Part shown: positions 35,551 to 49,600 of the stretch, piece after piece
How the letters are laid out: every line of letters begins with the position of its first letter
How positions within the stretch are numbered: position 1 is the first letter of the stretch
Origin: Polydactylus sextarius
Taxonomy: Eukaryota > Chordata > Actinopteri > Polynemidae
NCBI GenBank assembly: GCA_016801845.1
Contig: CM028915.1
Location: forward strand, 10,185,501-10,249,500
Length of the DNA: 64,000 bases
Reading direction: 5' to 3'
Position numbers and translations under genes: made by a program
Notes under the pieces: model-generated
Seen by the model: the letters and a program-made list of their open reading frames with translations, nothing else
What the model was told of the DNA's origin: nothing
Database searches by the model: none

Positions 35551-38027
35551 CGGTCACTGTATTTGAATATAAAACATAGCATTTCTTAGTTCACAGAGGT
35601 GTGTTCTCAGCCTGTAGTGGAGCTGATTTAGCTTGGCTGAAGCACCAACAGGTTTTTTTTTTGTTTGTTTGTTTTTTTGTTTTTTCTCCTGATCATTTTT
35701 TTTCACCAGCATTTTGGTAAATCCTTTCACCTGAAAACACCCAACAAGTCTCACCAATCTACGAACATCTTTAGCCTGAGGTACCTCTTTAATATCATGA
35801 GTTCAAAATTACTTTAAATAGTCAAAAATATTGCCAGTCTTCTCATACCTCTAAATACAATAGTAATACCTACATTTAAATACCATAAGTTACAAAACAG
35901 GAGAATGAAAAGCTTTTTATCCACTACTGTACAAAGGCATTCATTAACAATAGCATTAATATTAAGGTATTCCATCTCTGTCAGTTGACTGTCAACGTAA
36001 AACCAGAAAGAAGAAAACAAAACTGGGTAACATTTCCCTTTACATAGGTCTTATTCCAGTGTATTAACCTGTGTAACTAACTACAATATTTTAAGTACAG
36101 AATTATGCTGTGCTAGGACTTGATGCAAATCTCTGGATATATAATGGAGTTACAACAGTGTAATAACACAGTGCAAACAGGGTGTTCAATTGAAAGGTAA
36201 GATAAGCAGCATTTTTAATGTGAGCATATGGGATTTTTTTCTTAGAAATTTAGTGATTTTAAAAAGATGAAGTTTTGGATTTTGACCGTTAGAGGAGCTG
36301 CTTTGTAAGTGAACGTTTTTTGGTACAGGACATATCACACTATGTGTTTACATTGTGTTGTTACGCATATTAAATATATATTGAAGAGGTTCTCATTGTT
36401 TACCTACAGACTAGATACTCAGTACTAACTATGCAATACTTTTCCATGGGTTAATACACAACAATAAGCCACTGCAGGGTGTTACTGCTTTTGAGTTGTC
36501 CATCCAGTCATTTACAATGTCATCATGAGTAGAAAGTTGTCCTATACATTTCTATAATTATATCATCAGTGTTATATCCTGTATAAAAAAGAATAGAAAC
36601 TGAGTACAGTTCTGTGTTCACCCATGAGGAGTGAGAATCTGTGGCCTGTTTCACTGAGGGTGGAGATTTTACGAACATGTAGGTGACGCTCTATAAGCCC
36701 TTCTTGATGCACTACTTCGACTAGACAGGGCTGCCACACAGGTTCGCGGTCAACAGTAGTACACTTTCTGTTAGACATGGGGGATCAGCTGAGTTGCATT
36801 TGACCTATCTGCATGAGTCCACTGAGTAGAGTACCTGATAGAGTTAGATAGAGGTGTCTTATAGAGCCTGTCTGGTATTGCTCAGTGTGTGCGTGCACGT
36901 GTGTGTAGGCCTCGATTTTCAAAAAACAAAAAAACAGGGTCTTTCTCTCACTGCACAAAACACACACACATACTTATTATATACAAATGTGTCCACCTAT
37001 GTGTGCTTTAAAGGCACACGTTATGTCAAAGGTCAGGCCTTGTTCAGAAACACACAGCACACTGAGTTTGGCAGGAAGACAGGTCAGATGTCTGAGACGG
37101 TGGAAGCAGTCTGGATACAGGAATTTCCTCATGTCGAATCTAACGCGGGCACGCGCCCTTTGAAATTTCTGTGTGGCATAAACACTGCCTCTGGAAGATT
37201 CAATGCTCATCTATCATGTAGGATTTTAAATAGGCTGTGGATACATAGCAGTCTTTTCCTCTTGCACTTGAGAAGTTAAACCCGAACTCCAAGCAGCTTT
37301 GTTTGTCCTGGTGGGCACACAGAGCCGTCCTTTAATTCTCTGTTTCCAGTGAAGTTCCGTTGGCAGCCCGAGCTCAAATGTGGGACTCTGTTTCACTGTT
37401 CAGCACTTCTCTGTACAGTAAGTCACTTTGGATCAAAGCATCTGCTAGTTAGAGGACAATATTTCGGGGGGATTTTGGCAGCTTTGGCGCAGTTCTCTGA
37501 GTCTTAACGGCAAATTCCACATGACTTTTAACATTCCCCTGGGTGGGGGTAGGATTTGGAGGGTCGGAGGAGTTTAGAGATGAAGAAAAGGGGTATGAGT
37601 GTGAAACAATGTGATGCTGCAATCTGTAGTGCAGCTTTCCCAGTTCAACAGCAGATGGCACTGAGGCACAGTTCTCAAGTTAAATCTCGGTGCGTTGTGC
37701 CACGGCAGGCACCTCTACGACTGGAGAGATCAATTCAACCAAGGTTACGCCTACACCGGCCAATCAGAAGGCAAGATGAGGTAGTCCCTGTGTTGTTTTG
37801 AACTACAGGTGTGCCTGCGGTCAGATGGAGTTCAGTGCCTGCAAGGTAAAAATAGGGAATTAGCTGCCCTTTTGAGCAAAATCAGGGCAGTGCAGCGTCT
37901 TTTTTTTTGTACTATGTGTTGGGCTGTAGGAGGAAGGTGGGTGGGGTTGATGTGGGTAAATTGGGGGACGTGTCAGGGTGTAAAATTATCATATGGCTCT
38001 GTCTGTAAAGATCGGACAGCTCCGTCT
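35551..38027 (-). other. homer1: probable homer1 3' UTR and downstream region
   Basis: Downstream (minus strand) of the homer1 stop. Vertebrate Homer1 has a long 3' UTR, so part of this is likely transcribed. I did not find a convincing poly(A) signal and cannot place the end. ORFs here carry no recognisable features. Confidence 0.4.
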
Positions 38028-41000
38028 CTAGCTGGCCTCCTCTATGAGCCGAGCCAAGGTGTCTCTGAGCTCCGTCAGCTCAAAGATCTTGCCGTCCAGC
38101 AGCTCCAGCAGCGTCCGCAGACTCTTTCTGAAATTCTCTTGCTCCTCCTGGTTCTCCTCTAGTCGCTGCTCTGCACCCGCCAGCTGCTCCTCCAGCACCC
38201 GGCTGCGCAGCTCCGTCTCCTAGAGAAACAGACACGATATTGTTGACATGTTTATGTTATTAGAAAGGTAATTACTGTTTTTGAGAAAGTATGTGACAGA
38301 CTATTTCTTTAATCACCTCAAGTTTCTGGGTAAGAGTGTCTTTCTGCTCCATCAGGTCGTTCATGTTTTCCAATTCTTCTTTCAATTTTTCCATTTCCTA
38401 GAGGACATTAAAGCAAATTAAAAGGCTGCGCAACATCAATGTATGGTATATTTAAAAGTCCCTCCATATTCTCTCAAATCTCTGAACACACTCACTTCTT
38501 CTTTATCCCGTAGCGTTGTCTCCAGTTCCTCTATGGTTTGGTTGAGTTCAGTCTTCTGGGATTTGATCACTGGAGTTTGGTTGCTCTGACACTCGAGCTC
38601 TGTCACCTAAAACAACAAAAAAAGGTCACCATGATTCAGATCCACTGTAGAGAGATTGGTATGACATCATTTCCAGACAAGCTCATTTGACTCTCCGTCA
38701 TTACACTTATGTCTGCTCTCGATTTTTTCTCTTATCCTCTTATCTTGACTCCTCTTCACACAATCATTTCCAAATTATCACTTCTGTTTGATGTTGAATA
38801 AATTAGGCGCAGGTAGAAAAAAAAAAAAAAAAAAAAAATCATTGCTGTGCCCTCTCTCTCACCCGTTTGTGTAGCCTCTCGGCCTCCTCCTGGTAGGCAG
38901 CCAGTTGTTGTTTCCACTGTTTGACGTTGGCTGTGGACTCCAGCAGAGCCGCTGTTAGCTTGGCATTGTTCCCCTTTAATGCCTCCAACTCAGCCTCCCA
39001 GTGTTTTGTCATGGCGGGGCTGCAAAACATGAGGGCATGTCAGTTTATCACAACAATAAAATAACATGATAATTGCTCATGTGTTCTTGTTTGATATAAA
39101 GTATGTGTTTGTCAAATTCATCACATTGTGCCTGAAAAGGTTTATTTTAATGCAACATCACACAAAATTAAAGCACCAGAGCCATTATTGCTCATATCCA
39201 TCCGTCCATTCATCCATCCATTCATCCAAGGATTATGAAATAATAGTGTGTTTGTAGTAATTTTATGTCCTGAACCCTTCTGTACTCCATATGTCTATGA
39301 ACAGTTTCTTTTGGTTCATGGGTCCCTTGAAGCCCAGGGTCCCTTCAGTAATTCACGCTGACCATCTTTGCTCAAGCACTGAAAGCTGACAAAGGCTTCA
39401 GACATTCGGACATTCAGACTAGAGGGAGGGCAGTTCCCGACCAGTAGCCATAAAAGCAGCGGCCTGGCACATGAGTTGTAATCTGAGATTATATCCTCAG
39501 ACTGGCTGGAGCCTAATCTGGTCCAGCTACTAGAGAGGACGAGAGGATGAGATGAGAGATAAAGTGATTGAAAATGATTGAGTTTCATGATGGCGAGGCA
39601 TTTGTCGAAGGCAAGGGAAGAAAAAAAAAGACTTGCATTTGGGCTATAGGCACAGACGGAGTTGAAGTGTAGGATTAGATTTATGTATGAAGAGAAAATG
39701 CTTTTCCTTCCCTGTTAGACAGGAGTATTGCGGGCATTCGTTTAAGATTTATATAAAACCCACTCTGTCTCTCACATAATGCCTGATTTAGGCGGAAAAA
39801 AACATGGAGAGACCTAAACGTTGTCGAGTACTGACATTGAGTCAAGTGTCTTTTGAAAAGGAGCTCCTACTCCTACGTGCTTCACGGTAATTCCTCGCAG
39901 CGGTGGAAACACATCCACAGAAAAAAAAAATACAAAAGGAAGCTTAGCTCACTCAAGGAGTGATGAGGATCTGTGTGTGTGACCCATAACAATGTAGTTC
40001 TCAGATCTATTCCACCCCCTCACTGACCACACACACACACACACACACACATATACAGTATATGCTCACACACTGCAGCAGTACTCCACTATGCAATAAC
40101 ACCCACTCTGAGGTGTGTAAAAAGAAAGAAATCTCAGATCTAATTCACTCAGGACTCCCACGGCGCCTTCACTTCTTACACAACAGCCACCCCCTCTGTG
40201 AGTGCAAGTGTGTCTGCGTGTGTGACGCATAGGAGGAAGACGACACTTCATCCTACACATTGCACATACTAACTGGCACACAACCCCACACACACAATGA
40301 TGCTGTCACCAAGGCACGCAGCCCCGCCAATGTATAAACCCCACACACCAGCTCAGAGAGCAGGAGAGCAGGCGAGACGTCAAGATGTGAAGATGGAGAC
40401 AGAACGGAGAAAGCGAAAGGGAAGCGACAGAGGGAGAATTAGAGGAGAGAGAAAGAGTGCGGGATATTTTGACAATGGTGTTCATCTTCATTAAACAAGA
40501 CTGGTTGAAAGGTTTCAGGAGGACACCTGAGCACAACTCTGGGGTGAGGACAGCAGAGCAGAGCTGCAGGTGTGTGAGACACATGGAGGGTAAGTTAGCG
40601 GTTGAGTGTAAAAATGATGCGATCATTGATTCTAATTATGTATCATGAAGGCTTTCGTAGCTACTGATATTTTTCAGCTACTGGTGATTTTTGTCATTTT
40701 GTAAAATTCCACTTTTAGCCATGCAATAGAAAACTATGTGATGTTGATCTTAAAAATATATATAAGTACCAGTTTGTTCTTGTATAGTTTGACATTGTAA
40801 GGTTTTTTTTTTTATTCTTGAAAAATTAAAGAATTAAAATGGTCAAAATCCCAAACTCTGATACAGAGGATTGCATTAATGTTTCATCTGTTTTAAATCT
40901 TCCAACTAAAACACAATGGGAATCAGATTTTGAAAAGTGTCAGGTTGTACTGCATTTTATTTTAGTTTGATTTATCATTTTTACTGGATTTAAATTTTTT

Positions 41001-44000
41001 TTTTTAAATTTATTCATTTTGTTTCTGATTAAATCTTTTTGTTTCTGTGGTTCTGGACATAACCTGTACTCACTGCCTAATACAACATAACTCTTGAATA
41101 AAACATCAACAGTTTGTTTTGTGTTTCACTACTTTACAATGTCAAGAATAATTTCCCTCCCAGGATCAATAAAAGCTACCAAACTCAAAAGCGTAAAACT
41201 TGCATAACACAACATGAGAATTTTCTACAACCGCCTTGTGCCTCTGCCGTGTCCTGACCGCTGTGCGTTGCCAGGTAGGTTCTTCCTCCTCACAGATCCC
41301 TTCAAGAAGCAGGGAGGCAGAGCAGTTGCCATGGCAGCACCGAAGGAACGGAGGTGCTCGCGGCACCCTGACGTTTATGACATCAGTGCCGTCTCCGTTC
41401 ACACAAGCCTACGACAAATCCACCGACAGACGCCCACATCCTCCAACAGTAGGAGACCATTCACACATAACCAAGCCAGTCCCAACAAAAGGTCTTCTAA
41501 TATTCTGAAAACCATTCAAACTGAGTCCACTGCAGATCTGCCAAACACGCCTACATCCCGAGATATAAAAAAACAACCCTCTCACAGCTCTGCATACAGC
41601 TGTCTCTTCTCCGCCTCTCTCTTTCTCTGCCCTCTGCACCCACACATACCTGCCTACACAGCATCTATACCACACTGCTGAACAAGACTGTGGTACACAC
41701 ACTATGTAGATAAGTCGTCAAATGTCAGACACATGACAGACAAACAGACCGTCACAGGTCCGGTACAAAAAGACACAGAAACACCTGCGTACAGGTGTGT
41801 AGTGGCAGAATTCAAGTTAACACATTCAAAACAAAGATTTTTATTCTTTTTTTCCTTTTGGTTGTTAAATCAATGACATTCTTACAAACCGTAAGACAGA
41901 TCGTCACCAAATTCATTATGTGTGCAGTTTTAAGGACGTGAGGGAGCTACTGCAAAAGTAGAAAGACGGGAAATGAGGCACACAACTGAAAAAAAGTATG
42001 AGTCATGGAGAGAAAAAAGCAGAAAAAAGAGAGAGTTCAGTGGTAAAATATCTGGATGGTCCTTGTATCTACCCTCTCTGCATATGCCTCTCAGAAAATA
42101 TGAGACTGAGGTTTGCTTGTTACGTCCACGCTTGCCATCGTGAATGCCAAGAGTCGACCCCATCACCCACGCATGCAGCATTAATAGACATATCAGCAGC
42201 AAGGCTGCAGCAGGCAGTGGGTGTCCTCTCTACATCCCGCTCTCACTGCACAGAGCTGTGTAGCCTTACAGAGTTTGTGATGTTGCCGTGGATATTTAAG
42301 CATTTGCACTTAAATTTCAAGGCTTTAGAGACATAAATACATTCAGAAATAACATGTACTTCTTTGAAAGAAAATATAAAAAAGGGGAAGTTTTATCACT
42401 CAAACATCAAGAATTAACCCCCCAAAAAAAGAATGATAATGCATTAACCGATTGATTGATATCTTTAATTAATACGAGTCGCATCCAGAGAAATAATGAA
42501 ATTACAGAGGTTTCATACATGAAAGAGACCTGCGTGTACATTCGACTACAAGTAGCAGTAAAATAACAGGACAGAACATTTCCTCTCCTGAGAGAAAAAC
42601 ACACTTCACTCACTCAAATGACTCAAACTGATTGTCCATGCCCTCCTGTTCACTTTATTTATTGTAGTGAGTGTTTGTGCAGTTGGTGGATGTTTAGGTA
42701 TCAGTGACTCATGCACAGATTTTCTCCCATGCGCCCTCTTCCCAGTCTCTGACACACACGCACGCACGCACGCACACACACACACACACACACAACAAGC
42801 ACGCACACATGCCTGTCTGTCTTGGTCTTTCTCTGCCTCCCACTACCCACAGAATGTTATATAAGCCTTACATAAACGCTTCATCTGCACCTTTTCGGTG
42901 ATGAACCTCACAGCCACACCTCTTCAGAAAAGCCATTACACACAAAAAAATATTTACATGGCACTTTGACCTCTTTATCTTACATAATCTACCATATAGG
43001 AACCAGTATTGACAATCACAAAGAATATGAATTATCCATTTCAATATTCAGCGTGCTAACAGGAGACAAAAAAGACACCAGGAATGTGTACAACAGTAAA
43101 GTGGTGCATGCACAAAAGTGACTGTCACATACTCTCTAATGAAAACAACAGAAAAGTCAGAAAAGAGTTGAATTTGCATTTAAAAAGATATTATTGCATC
43201 GCAGTAGGTAAACATTAAAATATAAATAGAGTGAGCATGCTCAGTTTGAACAAAATGAGTAATTTGAAAAAATTCCTCATTCCAGAGAAACATTTATTTA
43301 CATGTTTTGCTGCTTCATGTGAAGTGACAGTGTGTGAAGGTCACTGATATAGTTCAAGAAAAAGTCCTGTAATTGTATTGCACCTGTTTTCCTCCTCGCT
43401 GGAGTTTTGAAACGCTGTCGTTCCCTTATTTTGTTAGCACTTATAAAACCAGCAGTGCATCAGATTTTGTAAAGACCCTCCCTGTTGCTGACTTGCAATC
43501 AGGCCCTTAGGTTTGGCCACTTTTGCACCTGAATATTTTTTTTGTTGTTGTTTGTTTAGGTAGTTATGATGTCGAAGTAGTCAGGACTTGTTACGACATC
43601 CCTATCAGAAAGAGCAGACCCGACAAGTCTTAAACTGCTCCCTAGGGAGGAAAAACACGAGAGAGGAGCAGTGAATAGAGGGAGTTCACTCCCATGCATG
43701 CAGATGAAAAGAAAGACGTCGAAGAAGAGAGGTGAGTATGTCAAGTTAATCTCTGAGTCTTGTCTGTGCATGTGTGTGAAATATGGTCACACTGTAACAT
43801 CTGTACTGTAATAAACATGACAACATGGGACAGTGACCACATCACCGTGTGGGATGTACCTGTGTGTGAAGGCCAGAGCGTTCTGTGCCGGCTCTGGACG
43901 GGTGTCTGAGTTGGGAGTCGTGTCACAGATTTCATCTGTTCCATTGATCGTTTCCATAGGCGGAGTCACGGGGGTCAAAGGTGACGCCAGCTCACCTGCT

Positions 44001-46548
44001 GGAGACTCCTACACAAGAAACAAAAGAGCTGTTGAGTCATTACTGTCAGTTAGACATTAAACCATCAGTCACATATTATTGCATAGTTTTCAAAAAGTCA
44101 GCAAATGATTGGTCCGATTTAGATATTATAATATCAATAAATGAATAAATATGTGTATGATTCTCTATTATGTCAATATAGTAAGGTAAGAAAAGCTTAT
44201 ATATCTGTTACATTGTTAATACTGTCAAGTTGCTTTTTTCTTTTTTTGAAATACGTAGCTAATTGTGTATTGACGTATGAGTAGGTGTCGGCACGAGTAA
44301 AGACAGACGCCACTACTGAAGCGACAAAGAAAAAAAAAGTCATTACTTTAGGGCAGCCAATTACAACAATTTTCATTATTGATTAACTTTAGATTACTAT
44401 TTCTTTTTTATGATTAATTGAGGAATCATTTCCTCTATGAGGTTTCAGCACCCAAAAAGTGACAGCTCTAAATTATTTGTTTCATCAGCCCCCAAAAATT
44501 TAAAACATAATGCTGTTCAGCTTAAAATGATTTATAAAACCAGTAGCACCAAATTCTCAACATTTATCAAAGCTAATGTTAAAACTGATTCATTTAATGC
44601 CAATGTTTCATTCCTACATCTCCTACAGGAACATATCTCCAATTAATACTTCAATTATCATTAACATGTAATAACATAAAATGTCTGCTAATTAACTTAT
44701 TAATTTGCTTCTCATTCTCAGAGATACCAATAAGATAAAAATAAGATATTCATAAATAAAACATCTTTCTCACATTGACATGAGAAGTGATAGAGAAGTA
44801 TGTGTGTGTGTGTGTGTGTGTATTTGGGGATGGTGGGGGTACTGTCATTCACACTGATAAAGCTGTGGTGCTAAAAACTGGCGCATCTTTAGTGAGCAGC
44901 TTCACATGCCTACAGGCCATTAAATAGCACACTATAGCAGTGGGGAAATTGCAGAATTACAGATTAATGCTTATCTTTATATCCCATACAAGTGAAGAAT
45001 TATACAAGAGACAAATCATTTAGCTGCTGCATGTACATAAAACAAAGCTATTACGACTCAGGGCTCGGGCACAATACAGCAGCACAATGACACTGCCTGT
45101 ATGTCTCTAATGGACAAATGGGAAGTGGGAGATAAGACAAAGATTATAGCTGGTGTTACATTTTGTGCCCCACATTCATTAATATACCATTTAATACCAG
45201 TTCATGATGCATTTACACTTGGCCTACAGCGCCCAGCACATAGCATTTAGCTCCTCTCTCTTTCTTTCTTTTTTTTTTTTGTATAGTTTATTTTGAAGAG
45301 AGAGAAGAGAGGATCTGGAGGTTAAAAATAAAGCCAGCAGGCATGAAACAGTGCAAACAGCTTAAGTACACCACTGCAGGCTTTTAGCAGAGCGGCTGCA
45401 GCCTCTACAGTTACAATGCGATGCAATCCTTGCAGCTCCACCAACGGTAGTGCAGCGTTGGTCAGTGTGCGTGTGGCCTTCATCCCTTGATGAGAGCGAA
45501 GCTGTCCAGTTGGCTTCATTAAAAAACATCCTCCCCTTGGGAAGAGCAAGGTATTGTGGCATTTCAGCCCATGTGGGGCCGCGGCATTAACGTTACAAGT
45601 AATAGACTGCAGTACAGCGGGGGGGCTGCTCCTATTGCCTCAATAATGAACAGACGAAAACACGGAGCCTGTTAGCAGCCTTTAGATTAAAGGAGAGATT
45701 TCTCTGGGGATTCTCCATTGAAACAAGCTAATTTCCTCTCAGACACAGCTACATTTGCCCTAAAACACTCCATTACTAGATATCCCACACAAACAAAAAC
45801 ACCTAACATACTGACTAATTATGTTCTTCAATTTATGTGGAGTTTATGGACTGCTTTATCCTTTTTAATGTATAGAATGAATAATGAATAAATACAAGAG
45901 AAAAAAAATCACATTAATTGTGTAAATGATTTTAGGATTGTAACTCTCAACCCAGTGACCATGAGCATAGTCATGCAATAAACAGTTTACCAGTCATGCT
46001 ACTCATGTCTAAACACATTAAAACTTGTAAAGTGCAATGCACAATACAATATAGTATAGTGCAATATTATATAATATAAGAATCTATACTATTATCTATT
46101 GTTTATTAATATCATTATTAGTAATATTATTTTGAATGTAGGACTTTTACTTGTAATAGTATTTTTACATTAATGTATTGGTGCTTTTACTTAAGAAAGT
46201 TATCTGACCTGATTATATATTAATGATAATTATCAAATATCAACAACAGAGAATATTATATTGTAAATAAAATATATAAAACCCATTTACCAGTTGTCCA
46301 TTTTACACAACAGGTCTGTGAAAGAGGTGATGAGAAGGATGATGTAGATGTAGTGAACGTACCTGAGACGGAGACGTGGCCATCTCCATCTTTTCTTGAC
46401 TCTTCTCTTTAGCAAGTCGTGCTGCTTCTTTATATTCTGCAAACTTCTCTGCAAACTGGACACAAAGGAAAACTCTTAGCATGGACTGAAATTCATAGAG
46501 TGATTTGGTTTAATCTGTTTTGTAAAACCATATGTGCATGGTCACACA

Positions 46549-46647
<99 letters not shown>

Positions 46648-49600
46648 ACACTCACACACACAGATCAGTGTGTAATAGGTCAACTGTGAAGCCAGGGGAA
46701 AGACAGTGAGAAGCTGTTGTCAATAACAACCTGCAGTTTAACTTAGAAAAGAAGGCCCCTACCCATAATGCCTCAGCGGAAACGTGAGCTAACTAGGTCA
46801 CTGTTATTGACCTTTATACTGGACACACACACACACACACAAACACATATATACACACACACACAACACACACACACACACACAAACACATACACACACA
46901 AACACACACATTGAACAAAGCTGACAGTGCCACTGTCCTTGTAGAGTTTCCCTTTAATCAGAGGTTGTCAGGATGAAGTTGATCTCTTGGTTTATTTTTG
47001 TCAAGAGCAAAGATCCATCCAGTGAGCTTGAAGAGGTAAGGTGAGCTCAGCTGAGGGGCTTTGGGCAAATATAAACACTCTCCCTTTAGGGTGTGGTTCA
47101 TCACTGTCGCTACTCCCACAGTTTTACAGAGTAATTTAGTACATATAGAACTGCAGAGGGCTGAGTGGCGAGGAAATCAAATTGACAACTCTGCTGGAGT
47201 CGCTCTTGTGTCTGCCATTTGTGGAGCTGCACTGAGTAACTCAATATCATTTCACTTCAGTGCAATATAATAGTTCGGGTACAGTGATGTAAATGCAGTA
47301 GTTCTCAGTGTAAGTGCTTCAGGGGTGTTGGCACTGCAGTTATCTGAGAAGTGAATCTGATTATTTCAACTTTAAGCCGTAGAAAATACTTCTAATTGGC
47401 CTTTAGGTGTCTGTTAAAACCACATATTAATGCCTCAGAGATAGTTCCTGGAATTATCACTGCAAATCAGTTAATCCAAAGATGCTCTACATTAACCACG
47501 AGGTTGCGAGAGGTTTTGAAAAAATGAAATGGTTTTACTTTTACTTTTTTTGTTCTCTCTGATTTGAAAAAAAAAATCAAAACAGGAGAAAATGAGACAT
47601 CTTCGGTTTTTGTCCCTAATTTCAAATATGCCCAAAAATCCAATCAAAATTCACATGACTATGGTGACATCATCAAGGTTGTTAGCTCATCCTTCAGAGT
47701 TACAAAGGAAACTATCTAATGATTTATCAGGTTATATAGAGCTTTTAAATTTATGAACAAAGTGGACTAGGGTGATGTAGCCTGATACGTAAAACACTTT
47801 AAACTCTGAAGCGCCTTCCACTGGCGCCATCTTTTGCCATACAATCACATGTTATCAACGCCCAATCGGGACACGTTTAATATAAGGTATTATTATCAGC
47901 CTCCTTAATCTTGCCTTCCTGACACTGAGGACATGTTCTACTGCTGAGTATTGGGGTGTGTGTGTGTATATGTGTGTGTTGTTTTGACAGTGGGGACGCT
48001 GTGAGCCTCCCCAGTTCACGACAGAGCTTAATCATACTGCAGAGGAGAGAAACCACCACCTACTCACACACACACACACACACACAAAAACACACACACA
48101 CACACACAAACATACACACACAAACACACAGTGACACGCAACTTCCATAAGCACATAGTCACACACAGAAAAAAAGCCTCATTAGGGCTAACTGCCAAGC
48201 AGATTCTACACTCTGAGAGAAGCTATAGCAACTAGAGTAAAAAGAAAGTTGAGATGCCATCCTCTCTGAGGGACTGGAGGAGACAGAGATAAGAGAAGTG
48301 GCTCTTTGACTGATGCCTAGAGTGTTTTTTGGTAGATGTGGTTTGTGTGTTTGCGTGTGTTTGTGTGTGTGTGTGTGTGGGTGGGTGTGTTGGTAGGGGG
48401 TTGGGGGGTAGATGGGGAGTAGATGGGGTTGATACCTTGGATAGATGATGCTCAGTGGAGAATCCCAAGCCATAAACAGTGTTAGCACGACTGTCCGCCC
48501 ACTGGCCAAACTTCTGTGAGGTCTTTGTGAACGTCATGTTGGGACTGATGGTACTGTTGATTATTGCCTGCAACACAGAGTCAACCCACTTATTATGCAT
48601 TTAATGAACTTTATTACTGCAGTGTGTGTAATATGTGTGTGTATGGGTGTGTGTGTGCAGGAGAGAGAGGGTTTATGTCTGAATGGAGATTATTTTTGAA
48701 AAACAAATCAGTACTACAGATAAAAGCATCAATGAAATACTACGTTGTATTAAGTGTGAAACACATGGTTGTTACGTCATCTTTGGGTTTTGCATTGTTA
48801 CTTGTTACTGTTACAACACAACCCCAGTCTTTGAATGAATCACTTGGGATTCCTGGCTAATTGTGATCAGAATTTTGAACAATTTTCCTGACATTTCATA
48901 AACAAAACACGTACAATTGTCCAGTTTGTCAAAGTGTACATTAATATGGGGAAACCACAGAGAACAGCATATAGCCTGCGGTCTACAGCAGCACAGGCTC
49001 ATGCCCAACAACACAATAACATCCATGCTTGGAGAATGAACAGAGAACCACAGAGATTGAGCTTGAAAGCCTTTAGCTAAGGATTCAGTGGTCCAACAGT
49101 GAGACACAGCGAACAAGATGAAAACACAATGAAAATACATACACATAGAACAGAGGGATGGTAGAGAGGCAGAGGGGCAGGTGGATATATTCACTGAGGA
49201 GAAACTGGAAAAGGAAATGGTGTGGATGAGGAAAATGTAAAAACACAGAGGCAGAAAGTTTGCGAAAGATTAAATACTGTCAGATATTGTCAGATATTGA
49301 ATTTCAGTGAGCAGTAATGTTACACCGCTTGACATCTGTCTTCATTATCAACAACATGGTTTATTTATCCTACATATGTCCTGCTGTGGTAAAGAGACCT
49401 TCTAGTAAAAACAGTCCCCAACAAAGGCATTATGTACTCATGTTTGAGCAAAGTTTTTTCTAAAAAAAACAAAAACCTACATTGCCAAACGGTTTTAGAA
49501 AACTGATGAGCCTTTGGGAAAAATTGAAAGTATAAATTTATTACTACTACCTGGAGTTTTACATTTTCATTAAGAGCCAATGGCCTTGGCTGTATAGTGC

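Larger units (their letters stand above)
46456..48435 (-). other. homer1: homer1 intron 3, rich in (CA)n arrays
   Basis: A 2-kb intron dominated by three CA arrays (46543-46662, 46823-46910, 48064-48130). No gene seen. Confidence 0.75.

Noticed and set aside
36854..37279. 141-residue ORF downstream of homer1
   Set aside because: Low-complexity start, no homology cue; overlaps the probable homer1 3' UTR on the opposite strand.
39196..39230. Possible short-unit array resembling a CRISPR
   Set aside because: Simple (CATC)n/(CATT)n tandem in a vertebrate intron with no spacer structure.
41214..41681. 155-residue plus-strand ORF inside homer1 intron 5
   Set aside because: No recognisable domain, no splice or promoter support, and codon content looks random; a lncRNA or gene cannot be claimed.
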